Shown piece by piece: positions 1-14,219 of a stretch of 64,000 nt of DNA (positions within the stretch are counted from its first letter, which is position 1; the number at the start of each line of letters is the position of its first letter). The notes under the pieces were generated by a model, which had not been told where the DNA came from, did no database searches, and worked only from the letters and a program-made list of their open reading frames with translations. Where the stretch lies: positions 12,214,001 through 12,278,000 of the forward strand of contig NC_060112.1 of NCBI RefSeq assembly GCF_021155765.1, given 5' to 3'. The position numbers were made by a program, and so were the translations under genes. Origin of the DNA: Diprion similis (lineage: Eukaryota; Arthropoda; Insecta; Hymenoptera; Diprionidae).

Positions 1-3000
1 AAGCTGTACTGTTTTGAGTTTTGGCTGTGAAAAACAATGGAAAACTGCGGATAGCTGTAAACTAATAATAACAAAAGCTTTTGGACCGAAATTCATGTAA
101 ATTGCATAAGAGAACAACTATAACTATACTTTTTATGTCTATATGGTTACTATTTTATAACCGACTTTTATAATATCGCCTTAAAACTTGTCGCATATTT
201 CCAGGGAATATTTAATTTTCCCAACAGTTTCTTTAGCTTCGGCTCAATAATCTCTTGAGGACTGTCGATGAGGATCTTATGGTGACTAACATTTTTCTGT
301 CCGAAAAATTTTCTGAAATCCAAAAAAATTAAAATCTACATTACCAAAACCTGCAGAACGCACTAAATGGAAATTAAAATTAAACGCGATGCGTGTTACA
401 GACGCGGAAACACTCTGCTACAGACTTTCGGCGAGTCATTGCCGTCATTGCTAACATGTACGTCACAAGCTTCATATATATTTATAATGATAAGATGTGG
501 AGTTGGTTCATAGTCTTCACAACAAGCAACAGCGTGTATTATGTAGATTTATAAGGAAAAAGTCACTCTGCTTCTGAGTGACGTCACATCATTACCTCAT
601 CACGTAAATTATAGTCATTCTAGCAAGCTGTTAGACATAATGACTCAAACAAAATGAATCTACAGTTACAATACATGTTAATGTGATTAATTAGTTCTTA
701 TTTAAATAAGAATCTGAAATTTGTGTGTTGCACTTCTCGTGCAATGATTATAAGGTAAACATGAAAGAAAGGAACTCTATTTTCATTAGTGCCTGATATC
801 TTTCTATTATATACGTCTTGTCAAATGTACCCTGGTAAATTGATGTCTAAATCAAAGTATTCAGTTGTCTGTATAGGTTGAATATTATTATCAAATTGAA
901 ATAATTATATCGATGAATTTGATTACTCGATAGTAGACTGATAAAAAACATTTATAGTCATACTGTAATTATGATATAATTGCAGATAAGAAGGTAAGTA
1001 TGCAAGTTGCAACAGACGCAATTCAATGCATGTGACTGACGCGTTCGGAAAATAAACCGCAAAGCAAAAAAATTATTTTACTCAGACGGATTGTGAATAA
1101 AGACACGGTCTGGCAATTATATATGATTATAACTAACGAATACATTTGTTTTAGAAATAATTGATTGAAGCCAATTAAAGACGTTTAACACTTAATTGAA
1201 TGCAATTTACCGACTGCCTACATGTCTCGTTCATACCAAAATTCGGTATCAAATGAATAATCAAATTATCAGTCACCTCAATAAAATGAAAAAAAAATGA
1301 AATATATGAAAACATCATATTATTACCATAATTTTTGAATTTAATTTTGTATGCCTATCCTTACATTTTTTTACCGCATTCGAACTGCAATTTTTATAAG
1401 AAAAATTTAGGTAAAGAAAGCTAATTTGATGAAATTTTCAGAATAAATAGGAATTTCTCCGGCAAAAAATCACTCCTGCATTACTCTAGGTCAATATTGT
1501 AAATTGTATTAAACGTTTAAAAGCAAGTATTCTGGGTTATCGTGAAACTATTTACGAAAATTGGGTTGGATATTCTATATACCTATGTATGTATGTACAC
1601 TGTATTTCAATTGTAGGCATATCACGTTTTCACCTTGAAATATCATAAAAATTAAATAATCGTTACGTTTACGTCACTCTGATTAGTGATACGGTTAATA
1701 CTTTGCTCCACAATCCCTCCAGTTTCGTTATCACCGTTGATATGTATTATGATATGGTTACCGTATAGTCAAAATGTGTACTTATGAGCTTACAACTTAT
1801 GAAGAATTCCACGCAGTTTCAAACAGCATTTTTTTTTTCGTGCGTGGTGATATAACATGAAAGAAATACATGTAAATAAAGTTAGCTCTTTTCAAACACT
1901 CGCGAGTGATAACAGTGTTTCGAAATTTTTGAACACTGTATTTTCTAAATCTTTACCAAATTTTGTACGCCGAAGAATGAAAAAAAACGGACTACATTTC
2001 AATCAACGAAATGGATTTCATTTGCTTCGAAAATTTATTTTCTGCACGTTGAGGCGGTAATTTATTAACGATAATAACGGGACAATGTCGGATGCAATGT
2101 CATTTTAACGGGGCGCACGAATAAGTAGAAATAGTTCCTTTATTTGTCGAAATCTACAGTGTTGACTACATAATGCATTTAGTTTAGATAAGATTAGAAT
2201 TTAGAATACGCGTTCCTGCTTATAAGTATGTATCCAGCATATCAATTAGCAATCACGGAGTTGCTAAAAATAAAAAAATTACAGTATATTAGTTCACATT
2301 ATCGTAAATATTTAAATTTTAAAAATAGAATAATAACCACGGAAGAGAGTTTTTCGGGTCTGCTTTATGTCAACTTATAAATATACGCTTATACACGTAT
2401 AAATTATAAGTTACGATAATGTAAAAACTGACAATTCTCTCCGCATAACCTTGACACAGATTGACTCGAACAAATTTCAAGACCGCAATTAATATTTAAT
2501 TCAGAAAGGTTTGTTGTTATCCTTTTTTCGACAATGACAAACTCTAATGATTCCGAACATCGCGCGGTATGCGAAAAATGTCGTCTGCTCTTCGGAGAAT
2601 TTAAACGACGGTCATGCGTATTATGAGGGAATTATAAGCTATATAATCCTTATACTGTAAAAAGAGGTGAAGTAACAACGCTCCCGATTCATTCAGCGTG
2701 TGGTTTCTATTAAAACAAAGCGTAGAAAAACCATTTCTTATGAGATACGGGGTTACATCATATAAGTAGCCGAAGAAAAGGAGTGTGTGCAACAAAATGG
2801 CCCGTAGCAGATTTCACAATCAGTTGTCATCGCAGGCCCACATCGAACACGCGGATTGAACGATTTGATGTTTCCCAGGGAATGAATGAAACTTTATTGA
2901 TTAAAAACTGTTCGGTAAACGAGAGCAATATCAGTTAAATAAACAAGACCCAGCCTTGTAGGAACTCTCTGATCGGTTGAGGAGCAGAAAATCCAGTCAC

Positions 3001-3132
3001 TCCCGTGATAAGCTTGCTACAAGTCGGACAGCCTTTCATTCCTCATCTACCCTCGACACAACGTTCACAAAGTTTCGTTGTTCGACCGAGTAAATTCGTG
3101 CATTTAATTTTAGAATAACAATAACTGGTAAT
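1..3132. other. Region upstream of Gclc, no gene recognised
   Basis: About 3.1 kb of AT-rich DNA with no supportable coding region. The longest open frames have no family resemblance and no splice context. The last 300 or so bases, from about 2820, are less AT-rich and probably hold the Gclc 5' UTR. A TCAGTT at 2820-2825 fits the arthropod initiator consensus. A perfect CRE-type octamer lies at 579-586, and a 16-17-nt imperfect inverted repeat at 2372-2412. Nothing else stands out. Confidence 0.6.
579..586. promoter_or_regulatory. CRE-like octamer TGACGTCA
   Basis: The sequence is the palindromic CREB/ATF consensus TGACGTCA. A TGACTCA heptamer of AP-1 type follows at 641-647. Both lie about 2.5 kb upstream of Gclc, a gene widely controlled by bZIP factors (Nrf2/CncC, ATF4) in animals. 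The assignment to Gclc is inference from position; chance occurrence is quite possible. Confidence 0.25.
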
Positions 3133-6100
3133 ATGGGTCTTCTGACAGAAGGAAGTCCCATGAGTTGGGAAGAGACGAAAAAGTTATCGGATCACGTGCG
3201 AAAACACGGTATCGTGCAATTTATTAACCTCTACAAAAGATTGAGAGACAGGCAAGGAGATGTTCTCAAATGGGGTGACGAGGTAGTAAAATTTTACTTT
3301 CTTTTATCACTGAAAATATTGTTTTTATTTTCTAGGGATCACTTCGTCTATCCGTATTAGTTTTTAACTATAAACTTGTACTCCTTATAGCGGGCACGTT
3401 TGACGTAAGCGGTTCATAATTCGAGGTTAATGCGAGCTCACATTTCTCATTTCGAAAAAAATTCAATAATCACATTCAATTCACGTCTAAAACTAACAAT
3501 TGTTTCATTTCCTTTTGCTCTAATGTAGTTGATACCTTTAAATATTTATAAACTGCGTTCAACGTGATCTCTGTTTTATTTTTTGTAACTAGTATTTGAC
3601 AGTGTAAATAGTATGAATAAAAAATATATTTCACTTGATTACGTGACATCATGCAGTTATCAAATCATTTACGAATATTTGATCATAAGGACAGGATGAA
3701 GGACAAATGTTGCACGTCATTGGGCAATAAAAACATTCTTACCGCTTTCCACAATTCTATTGCCCTAGAATTCCAGCTGTGATTACTCATGCGGGGTTAT
3801 CTGTAGACTTCTCATACGTGTAGAAATAGGCCATTTATTCTACACTTTTTTATTTGACTAAGCCTAACCATGTCGCATATTTGTCTGGTTTGAACAAAGA
3901 AATGTATTTCTTATAAACGCAAACACCTTTTAAGGTAACATAGAAACATAGTAATTTTAATTACTAAATAGTCGAGATTTGGTCGAAAAATTGTACAAAA
4001 ATCGAGAAATAACGAAAAAATCAAATAATGTTTCAAACATTAGCAGTTTTTGTGCACAGCTCATTGATATCTTGAGATAATTGATACTTATTCAGGCTAA
4101 TGCTTGGATTCCTTAACTATACCTAAATTCTTCTAATGATAGATCAAATATAATGTTTGTCATCCTGATTTTTCTCACAGGTTGAATATGTTTTGGTAAA
4201 ATTCAATGACGAGGATAAGACGGCAAAGGTTAGCTTACGGGCAGAAGAAATTCTGACAATACTCAATGAAAAAGAAGCCCAAGACCCCAAGTGAGTGTTT
4301 CTGTTTACTTTTTTTCCACAGTATCCCCAGTGGAGTAGCAAACAATAGTATCAAGTAAAGATCAAAGTTCTGAAACTGCAACTCAAAATGAATCACTTGA
4401 CTATCAGTTTCTAAACACTAATAAATCTTACATTTTGTCTACTTTTGTCTTATACTAAGATTCTGGTAAGCAAAGCTAACATAAGATTGTTTCCTGTAAA
4501 GTCCAGAATTGGCTAAAATTCAAATAATGCTAAATCATCCTATTCTGGTTCTTTCATAGTAACGTGAAATCTTTGTGGAGGCCAGAATATGGTGCTTATA
4601 TGATCGAAGGAACACCTGGTAAACCATACGGTGGCTTATTAGCACATTTTAACGTTGTTGAAGCAAATATGCAATACCGGAGACAAGAAGCGAGCATGTT
4701 ACTACAGCCAGGTGAAGCACTGATGTCATTAACTAGCTTCCCAAGGTAATTCTTTCAAATAATCAACTAACACTGAAAATACTCCGGATGAAAAAGGTTG
4801 GACCATGTGCAGTTTGTCATCATCTATTTTGATTAAACATTTCATAATATGTAATTCGAATGTGTCATATAGTTCTTCGTAACAGTATGACAAATTCAAA
4901 CGTTGAGAATTGCGTAATGAATGAAGAAAACGTGTGATGTTGCTTAGAACATAAAAAATAAACTTATAAGTACAGAATAACTTACAACATGATTTTACAG
5001 GCTGGGAGCAACAGATTTCACCGATCCACCGACAAAACCAACTCCAAATAGTGGCGCATCAAGAAGCTTGTTCTTTCCCGATGAAGCTATATTTCCTGGT
5101 CATCCTCGGTTCAAAACTTTGACGAGAAATATTAGACTGAGGAGAGGTGAAAAAGTGGCTATAAACTTACCTAGTAAGTTTCCAAGTATTGGTGAAACTA
5201 GTTGGACAAGAATAGCTATATATTTTGCATTTAAATGAAATTCCTGTAGTCAATATACTCATTTTATAAGTTCAAAAAATTATCAAAGTTAACTGAATAA
5301 GGTATAAGTATTTCATTCTTTGAGCTCGTTTTCAATTGTCAGGACTGATCAGACCATACGATTAGAAACTAATGCTATTCTTCTAGTTTATCCAGATAAA
5401 AATGTGCCTCGGACATTTAAAGAAGATTTCACATTATTGGGAGATGATGGAACAAGTGAGCGAGCAGCAAAACAAAATCATGTGTATATGGATGCAATGG
5501 GATTTGGAATGGGGTGTTGTTGTTTACAATTAACTTTTCAAGCCTGTAATATACAAGAAGCACGGACATTGTACGATCAACTTACTCCACTATGTCCGAT
5601 AATGGTGAGTGAAATATTGAATTAACTACTGAACAGGAGCACTATCAGATATCAATGAAAATAGTTCTATGTATAATTATGAGGAAATTAAGAAATCTCT
5701 CTTATATTTTTTCAAATCAGCTAGCTTTGACAGCAGCTAGCCCACTGCATAAAGGCTACGTCACAGACGTAGATTGCCGATGGAATGTCATATCATGTTC
5801 TGTCGACTGTAGAACAGAGGAGGAGCGTGGTTTGAAGCCACTTAAAGAAAACAAGTTCAGAATCAGCAAATCCAGATACGATTCAATTGATTCTTACCTC
5901 AGCGAACAAGGCGATAAATACAACGACGTTCCTTTAACGTATGATGAAGAAATTTATGATCAGCTTTTGAATAACGGAATTGACAGATTGCTTGCACAGC
6001 ACATTGCCCACTTATTTATTAGAGATTCAGTATCGTTATTTACAGAAAAAGTTCACCAGAATGATGAAACGGATACGGATCATTTTGAAGTAAGTATGAA

Positions 6101-7664
6101 ATAAATCATCATACAAGTAGTAGTAGTAGCTCAGTAGTACCTCAAATAATATTTCAGGCTGGCGACAGAAATCGAAGTACAATATTCCTTGAAAATTCTC
6201 TGATTACCAAAGCTCAATTTCACAGAATTCACTGCCATTTTTTTACTAATAATACCCACTATCATGCTTCAGAAAAATTCATGTTAATGCTGTTCAAGGT
6301 AACTTGTCGAGAACAGTGTTATGAAAATAAGCCGATGTTATATTGAAGTGAAAATCGAAAAATTAATCGTTCTATTTGAAAAGAATTGATATTCAATTCG
6401 ACGTTAATGGCCATTAATAAAACTGAAATAATTTTGACAAACAAAACAGAAATATCTTTCCAATATTTTACTGAGTTTAATGAGAATTTGATATATTTCC
6501 CTGGATTTTCCAGTGTCCAAAAATTCGGTGAGAATTCCCTGATTTCTTGGTTCTGTCGCGACCCTGCAATGGTCTCTACTCAAAGTTGCTCTCAATTTGA
6601 AGAAGTTCTTTCATCGCCGATGGAAGTATAGAAGTTTTATTATTACAGAATATTCAATCAACAAATTGGCAAACGATGAGATTCAAGCCACCTCCTCCGA
6701 ATTCCCCGATAGGTTGGAGAGTAGAATTCAGACCTTGTGAAGTTCAAATTACAGATTTTGAAAATGCAGCTATAGTTTGCTTTGTGGTTTTACTGACAAG
6801 AGTCATACTTAGTTACAAATTGAATTTACTTATACCCATCAGTAAAGTTGATGAAAATATGGCCAAGGCGCAAAAACGAGATGCGGTTGAAAAGGAAAAA
6901 TTCTGGTTCAGAAGAGATATAACATCTGATGCGAAGCAATGCCCAGATAATGAAACTGAGTATACAGAATTTTCAGTAAATGAGATAATTAATGGAAAGG
7001 TAAGAAATTCATTCTAGATTTTACCTACCTCAACATGTATGATCTTTCTCCTCGTTTTGGTGAATTCAAATTTCCAGCCTTTAAAAATTGCAGCATTCTA
7101 ATTTTGTGCACACATTGTTATGTGTAGAAAAAAATAACATCAAATTCAGAAATTCTGATTAATTCATTGTACTTTTAAGCCCCACAAATATTTAACTGTA
7201 ACTTATATTTAAACAGGATGGTGATTTTCCTGGTCTAATACCATTAGTGAATTCCTATTTATCCAGTATGGACGTAGATGCTGATACACATTGCACAGTT
7301 CAAAGGTATTTGAAATTGATTCAAAGAAGAGCTTCTGGCGAGCTCATGACAACCGCGGCATGGTTGAGAAATGAAGTGCTTACGCATCCAGAATACAAGT
7401 GAGTTTTCAAAGTCAATTTTAACTTTTTAGTATTTTCACTCCAATACAGAGCACAACACGATACATTTTGTATTTTTCAATTTCAGACAAGACTCTGTTA
7501 TAACACAACGGATCAATTACGACTTACTAAAAAAAGTTCATTCTGTTCAAACGGGTGAGTTATCATGTCCCGAACTTCTTGGACCATGTACAATCTCGAA
7601 AACAACTGAAACCATACCAGCAGCGGTGGCAAAAGCAGAAAACTGTTCAACGCCAGAGTGTTGA
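3133..7664 (+). CDS. Gclc: Glutamate-cysteine ligase catalytic subunit, 9 exons, 638 aa
   Basis: Gclc catalyses the ATP-dependent joining of glutamate and cysteine, the first and rate-limiting step of glutathione synthesis, in the cytosol with the modifier subunit Gclm. Exons: 3133-3282, 4181-4290, 4560-4745, 5001-5173, 5387-5604, 5721-6089, 6649-6999, 7217-7398, 7487-7664. All introns are GT-AG and the total of 1917 nt gives 638 aa, against 637 in human GCLC. Family blocks visible in order are [12 protein letters not shown] (exon 3), [19 protein letters not shown] (exon 4), [14 protein letters not shown] near residues 241-254 (exon 5), the [15 protein letters not shown] block (exon 6), the [20 protein letters not shown] block (exon 7) and [10 protein letters not shown] plus RASGELMT (exon 8). 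The start is the ATG opening with [14 protein letters not shown], the conserved family N-terminus. No key region is missing. The gene converges on Mpv17 across 4.2 kb. Confidence 0.97.
6475..6600. repeat. Possible remnant of an interspersed repeat in Gclc intron 6
   Basis: Intron 6 (6090-6648) holds a stretch with repeated TTCCCTGGATTTTCC / ATTCCCTGATTTC units followed by a GTCGCGACC palindrome. I recall such ttccctga-type strings as scattered repeats in insect genomes, but only this partial copy is seen here, with weaker look-alikes near 8980-9010. Family and boundaries are unknown. Confidence 0.25.
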
Positions 7665-10195
7665 GTGTTACATCCGAGCGAAAAATTTAGGACTTTTGTT
7701 TATCTATTGTTTACCTATTACGTATTATCACTATTATTTAATGTTGTCATGTTACTTCAAAGAGAACAACTGATATTCGAAACGTGTAAACAGTACTTAC
7801 GCATTGCATAAGGTACACAAACAGTATAGTAAGTCATAAAATATTTTACTAACACATAACGCTAATGTGTTAACTTTGAAGAAGATTCAGGTGAAAAATT
7901 GTGTATTTAGATATTTCATTTGGAGGATGCCACTGTTCAAATTTTGTTTTCAATACTGAAATCACCCACTTCAACTAAGATAATCCTATGGTAATAGCAT
8001 AAATTATATTTTTTTAATTGAAATTGAAGTGGGATATAATGACAAAATTCCATATGACTTGCTTTCAACAAATTATGGTGCTTTTATAGATAGAGGCAAT
8101 GAAGTACATGCGTAGAAATGTTGTACTGCGTCATTGTATCTTACTCTTTCTTCTTGTAATTTTATTGTAATTCATTACACATGTATAATACAATACAGGA
8201 ATATTAAGGCTACAGAGTTTCTACACTAAAGCAAAGTGAATATGTACATATACATGTATGAATCTATATAACTGAACTTAGAAGTGTTGAAAATTAGATA
8301 ACAAAGCCTACTCTAGAGAATAATTAGATCTCATTTTCTTTTGATTTACTCAATCTCAAATAACTATAATTTTACAATTGTACACACTTGGACATATTTC
8401 AAATTATTTACAATGGTGATGTATCTTTTAAAATGTTCAAGAAATAAGTATGATTCCGTACAAACATGGAATGTGAAACAATTACTCTGCTAGAAATGTA
8501 CATAACAACATGCAAGTTGATGACTCACTTTCAGTCTCTTATAGTGTCGTTTCACTTTCACCACTCCTTAAATTGATCATGTTTGAAAAAATTAAATTTG
8601 TCAAGATACTATTAACGTTTTTGGTACAGGAGGAACTTGCTTCAGTGCCCATAATAGAAATATACGATACACTACTCGTACATAATTTCGTAACGACTAA
8701 ATTAATGGCATTATATTATCACTCAAAAATATTGTGATTATAAAAAATTAACAGCTATTATTTTTTTACTAATGACAGTTTTGCAAATATCACAGCAGTA
8801 GTATCGAAGTTAAAATTATACCTACTAAGAGAACATTACTCATGGTTTAAAAAAAAAAGTTATTGCTAAAAAAATCAATTATGTTCGATTACATCAGATT
8901 TTTTACGAAGATAATAGAAAATTCTGAATTAGGCTAACACTATTAACAATGTGATAAAGAGTAATATCTCTGAGTTAAAAATCTCCAGATTTTTCTCTAA
9001 TTCCCTTGTGTTATCTCAAATTTGTGACAGCACTCCATGTAAACGCAGTCATTCCATATGATACAGAGAACAAATATTATTCTAACTTGGATGTTTAAAT
9101 TTACTGAAAAACACCTGGGGAATCGTGATTATTTTTACTCATCTGTTTAAAAAATTAAACTTTGTAATTAGAGAAAGTATATTTTTTGTTATCCAGCTGT
9201 GCCCCTTTAGATTGTTATTATTACGTCACAAAAATGGAGTCATTCCACATAATACATAAAGAAAATAGTGTCCTAGATTATGCAACGAAAATTAGTTGAA
9301 ATAAAAATCAGACAAGTATTGCACAAAATGTTGTCATACGTAACTCCAAGATTTTTGACGGTTAATTTTCGTTGCAGCTTCTATTATTTACACTTAGCAC
9401 GTATGAGGTGTTTCAAAAATATGATACAACAAATTTTAATTTAGCATAAGTAATAACATGTATGATCACTCTATAGAATTTTTATACATGCTTGTTATAT
9501 TTATGAAATATACTATTATTCTGTACACGGTGTGAAAAAGAGGTAAAACAATCCAAGACATCAAAATGAATAAACGACAGTATGAAAGATAATTGAAATA
9601 AAATGAATTTATTTCAACATAAGCAATATAATATCAATATTTTTGAAACATCTTATACAAACTTATATAAGACACCAACCTGGATGCCTTTAAAAAATTG
9701 ACTTTAAAGAATGTTCAGCAATGATTGAGATTGTTAATATATTAAAATATTACAGATTTATTATTATTTTTTTTTAAACGTTGATCCGTTTTTATTCAGT
9801 TTTGTTGTAAAGCTCAATATGGACCTCAATTAAAAATGGTATAAGCGACTTTTGAAAATTGGTCAAACTAATTATAGAGAAGGATATGACAGTAATAGCC
9901 ACCCATAGCGGAATGTACGATGTAGCTAAAATGCTCGGGTACTAACTGAAACACATTCGATAGACATAGCAGCTTCTTTGCGAGAAATGGCCATATGAGA
10001 ATATATACGAGGGATATATGTAAAATATCTTTTATAACCATTTAAAGAAATTTAAAAAAAACTTGAAACATGTTCAATAAATTGAAGGCATAAGTGAAAC
10101 AACGGCCTAAGTCAAATCGCAACTTTAAGTTATTTTTATTTCAGTGAATGAGACTCGTTTGAAATATTTTGCGAATAAAACGAACATTTGTTATG

Positions 10196-10207
10196 CCCCC
10201 CCCCCCC
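10196..10207 (+). repeat. Homopolymer run of 12 C
   Basis: Twelve consecutive C residues stand out in otherwise AT-rich intergenic DNA. Runs like this are length-polymorphic and error-prone in assembly. Confidence 0.9.
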
Positions 10208-11707
10208 TCCACCCTTCCAAAAACAGGCATTATGAAGACATACGACTGTGTCTTTCCCACGTTTGTTTCCTTTTGCTTGAAACTACAATTTTCGATTTAG
10301 GCCTTCGGTTATTTGTGCCTTCAATGATTATTAAGCTTAAAGTAATTATTTCTTAAAATTGTCATTTAGTATTGTGTTATTTTATTCTCGCTGTAAATGG
10401 GAATTTATATTTATAATATAGATTCTTACAATTTGTAAAGTGACTTGATTCACAGAATAGAATTGGCTCCCAAAACGCTGACTGTAAAAAACGAATTAGT
10501 TTGTGATTTAATTCTCATACTAGTGAAGGTATAATCAGATACTGTAAAACGTCACGTATCAAACTTGTACTTTCATTGTGTTAGTTCAGTGTCGGTACGA
10601 CATGATTCATTGACGTAGATTGGACCATAAAAGAACCTCCGAATATACAATTTACAAATAATATAGATAGCAATGTGGTTATAGTAGACTAAACGTTACA
10701 ATTCCATGCAATAATGCTATTACTTGGACATATTGACAACTAATTTTAAAAATTAATATATCAACACACCTACCAGAGACAGTATCAGATTGAATTGTAA
10801 AACATTCCTACTAATGAATTTTTCTGTAATTATATACCTGCAATCTTTTCAGACTATTAAATTGTTACATAACAACAGTATTTTCCCACAGAGCTGTGAA
10901 CAGTAAATTGTTTTACTTCTTTATTTCTTGACCTTGCATTAATATCTCACAATTATGAAACAATCAGAGCACATACTACCACAAATAATATTACACGATA
11001 TACATACAAGGCTTTGGATTACGAAATACACCATAAGATTTAGTTGAAAAAATTTAGATAACTTACTGGAAGCTATAAAAAATATACTTTTTGCGTATTC
11101 TGCTCTACTTTTGAAAAAGCCATCGTTAAAGACTACTCATTGATAAAAAGTTCACCAATGTGAATGATAAGAAGGTAACATTGAATTCATAGATGTTTCT
11201 TTTCGATATGTTAAAACTGTCCACCATGCAGCCATCTTGCATACATATGTCATACGTGAATAAATGAAAAGCATAATTAACATATTCAGTGCCAACTGAG
11301 AATGGAACATTACAATATTCCCACAGTGCATAAAACTAGTTGTCCTTCAATCTGCTGGTACGAATTTTTTGAACTTCACTAATCGCAAACATAGATACAT
11401 TTACCTTCCACATCATTCACGTATGTCGTTATGGTTGAAATATAAATGAAATAAAAACAAAATCGAATCAGTTGCTGATACTAAAATAATTTTTAGTATT
11501 TATGCACTTGAAAAATGGTATATAGGATAGCATTTATCCTTGGTAAAACAAGCTAATATTTGTTCACCTGAGTCGCTGAAAGCTTAAAATTTTTCTATAA
11601 CATAAGGATATAAGATAAGGATATTAATTATTACAGATTCAATGACACAGTAAATTATCAGGGAATATAAAACCCTATTCTTCACCTAAAAAGACCATAT
11701 GGGGCCC

Positions 11708-11713
11708 TTTATT
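11708..11713 (-). terminator. Probable Mpv17 polyadenylation signal
   Basis: TTTATT on the plus strand reads AATAAA on the minus strand, about 146 nt past the Mpv17 stop codon, the expected place for a short 3' UTR. Confidence 0.45.
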
Positions 11714-11858
11714 TTTAAGATTGCAGATCCACAATATTTATATTAAACATCAGCTTCGTACTTTCCTTGTACTAGATGGTCATCAAATGGTATTTGATAC
11801 TTGAGAATGACGTCATGGCAGGACCCCTATAATTTTTTCGATATACTATTCAATCTAA

Positions 11859-13392
11859 TTATACATTTTTATGAGTACCCTGAACATCCCTGTTTGTCCT
11901 GTAAGATATATAGGTGTTCCAGAAGAGTGCGACTGTCTGTACAACCAACACTTGATACTCCAATCGAACGAAATAAAAGTTTGCCAATTGAACCATTGGC
12001 CACAGCTATAAAAGTATAACAAAAAATTAGACAATGTACATACATACATAACTAGTTTGCATATGTGTATTTTGACCAAGATAGTATCACAAAGTACTTA
12101 CGTGAATTTGATTGGCAGTTTACTTGTAAAAAAATTTCGTATTTTATTACCTTGTAATTATTGGATAGTATATCCGTGTAATCACTTTTCAATTTTGTCT
12201 TAACTCCTTCAATATCGTTTCCTTGCATCGTAGCAATGACTGTTAGCAATACTGCTACAAAAACTGGTGCAAAACAGCCTTGGTCTAAAACAACTTTTTT
12301 TAATGCTGCCACTGAATTTTTGGATCCAATGTACCTTTCCAAAATTCCGTACCATGTCTTTGTTGCGGGACCCTAAAATTTCAAATATTTCTTTGGAAAA
12401 AATGCAACATATTGCTCAATTGAAACAGATTTATATGACCTGGCTCTAATATCATGCCTCTTTATGAACAGACTTTTATACCAGAATTAAATTGGCTTGT
12501 ACAAAAATTATAGCAGATATGTTGCAATGTATATGTGATCTTGCTTAAGTGCATGAAACGATTGGATTAAGTATGCTGGTTATTATACTTCATCTTATCA
12601 TTAGTGAATGCAAACCAATCATCGGAATGTGTTAAAGGTCAAAAGACTAGGCTGATGAGTTCAACATATAAGCTTGGGATGAGCGCAGTTGAATTTAGTA
12701 AGTTGATAGCCTTAGAGTACGGAACAGCAACTCATTTTTTATTAAGTTATACGGATATCAAAGACCAGTGCAACAGTGTAAACAGTTTTGTTAGACTAGT
12801 TTTTGCGTAAGCAGATTTGTTTGGGTCATGCTGTACTGTCAACTTCAATGCAATCTTATCTTACATTTACTAATAAAATCTTGCACAATTTTACATTATT
12901 CTTACAAATATACCTATGTGTAAAGATTGTGGGTGGATGTATACTAGAAAACAAGTGCAATGATTTAATCCAATGTTATGAGATTGAGCTGAATTATCCA
13001 GCTGTGATGTACGGAAAGTGTTATTATGTTACCTACGCAACTTTTAGTTTACATTTCTAATATAGGTAAATGTTAATACAAATGTTTCTTTTAAACCACT
13101 CACCGCCAAACAACAGCCAATGCAGAAAAACTGTGCGCTGCGCATAAAGTTCAAATCCTCAATTTTTCGACGCTCAACAAAATTTTGAGCTATCTGATCA
13201 CCCGTTCCCATTAGTATGCCTATCATATTGATAACTTGATTAGTTTCATTGCGAAAATTATTCCACATTTTTCACAAATTTTGAATTTCCAATACATTCA
13301 ATGAACATTCGACTCTTACCAGCTTGAACCGACTGAATACATAACGGATACTTCCGTAGGAATTTTTGATACAGTTTAACCATACCACTCAT
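11859..13392 (-). CDS. Mpv17: Mpv17-family inner mitochondrial membrane protein, 4 exons, 185 aa
   Basis: Mpv17/PMP22-family proteins are small four-helix proteins. MPV17 itself sits in the inner mitochondrial membrane and is needed for mtDNA maintenance, probably as a channel or transporter. Exons on the minus strand: 13392-13320, 13219-13104, 12372-12151, 12005-11859. All introns are GT-AG and the sum of 558 nt stays in frame (185 aa; human MPV17 has 176). Family blocks: [13 protein letters not shown] after the first helix, [17 protein letters not shown] across the exon 2/3 junction, DQGCFAPVF in exon 3, and [13 protein letters not shown] plus [11 protein letters not shown] in exon 4. These match MPV17 rather than MPV17-like. 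The start begins [17 protein letters not shown]; the fourth codon is a second possible start. The ATG lies about 0.8 kb from the 3' end of the next minus-strand gene. Confidence 0.95.
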
Positions 13393-14219
13393 TGTCACAG
13401 TATCTGTACACGCTGTCAGAAACTCAGTTCAATTCGAGGTTATGTATTATGTAACCACGTGCTCATTGTCAGTAGCTATGATAGCAATTTAAAGTGTATT
13501 TTAAATAGATATTCTACTCCGTGTATTCTACCATCGCGAACCTAACGCGTTTTTTATAACTTCAGAGTTGATTCGTGTGTACGAATCAAGCGGCAACTAT
13601 TCAGATGTTGTGTTTAAATTCATAGAAACTCATTAACAGGAATTTTTACGAAAAAATCGTCCTCTGAAAACAGTAAACTGGAAAAATAATCGAAGGAAAA
13701 AATTGCATACAGATTGACAATGACTTTAACTTTATTCTTCGAATAAAAGGACAATTATATAAGAAAGCTACAATGGTCCGTATATTTTAGCATCTAGACA
13801 AGCATTCCGTGTTTCATAGAGCTTGGCTCACGTATCTTATTTTGATGATGTTGTGAAAAAAGGTCTAGATTGAGATATATTTTCATGCTCCATGCAGTCT
13901 CTTAAATTGCAGAAAAATAATTTCAATGTGATGTATGAATCACTGACAGTATTAAATGGTATAAATTTATTAGTTTAAAATTGTACGTACAAATTTTTTG
14001 ATTTTTTTTAACATTTCCAAGAATGCATGTTGATGAGGTAATTAGACATATAAAAAACGGCCTCACAATACGATTTTGAGCAGTAATCCGTGTAATAGGA
14101 CGACATTGTTGTGCAAGTACAATATTAAACATATCGAATTCACTTGCTGAGTTCAATATGCAGATCACAAAGTAGACTAAATTATGTGTACTTCATTACT
14201 GCAAACTCAGATCATTATT
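13393..14219. other. Spacer between Mpv17 and the pseudouridine gene
   Basis: It holds the Mpv17 promoter side (13393 to about 13600, with CpG-containing stretches) and the 3' UTR of the pseudouridine gene. A minus-strand AATAAA at 13966-13971, about 250 nt past that stop, is the best polyadenylation candidate. No other feature is seen. Confidence 0.55.
13966..13971 (-). terminator. Candidate polyadenylation signal of the pseudouridine gene
   Basis: It reads AATAAA on the minus strand, about 250 nt past the stop codon at 14220. Another lies near 13735. The choice between them is inference. Confidence 0.35.

Larger units (their letters stand above)
7665..11858. other. Convergent intergenic region between Gclc and Mpv17
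   Basis: The first part is presumably the Gclc 3' UTR; AATAAA hexamers occur at about 9598 and later. The last 150 or so bases are the Mpv17 3' UTR. The rest is AT-rich with no open frame resembling a known protein. A run of 12 C lies at 10196-10207. I see no RNA gene or recognisable transposon. Confidence 0.6.

Noticed and set aside
1857-2060. 67-codon open frame upstream of Gclc
   Set aside because: No family resemblance, AT-driven composition, no splice partners.
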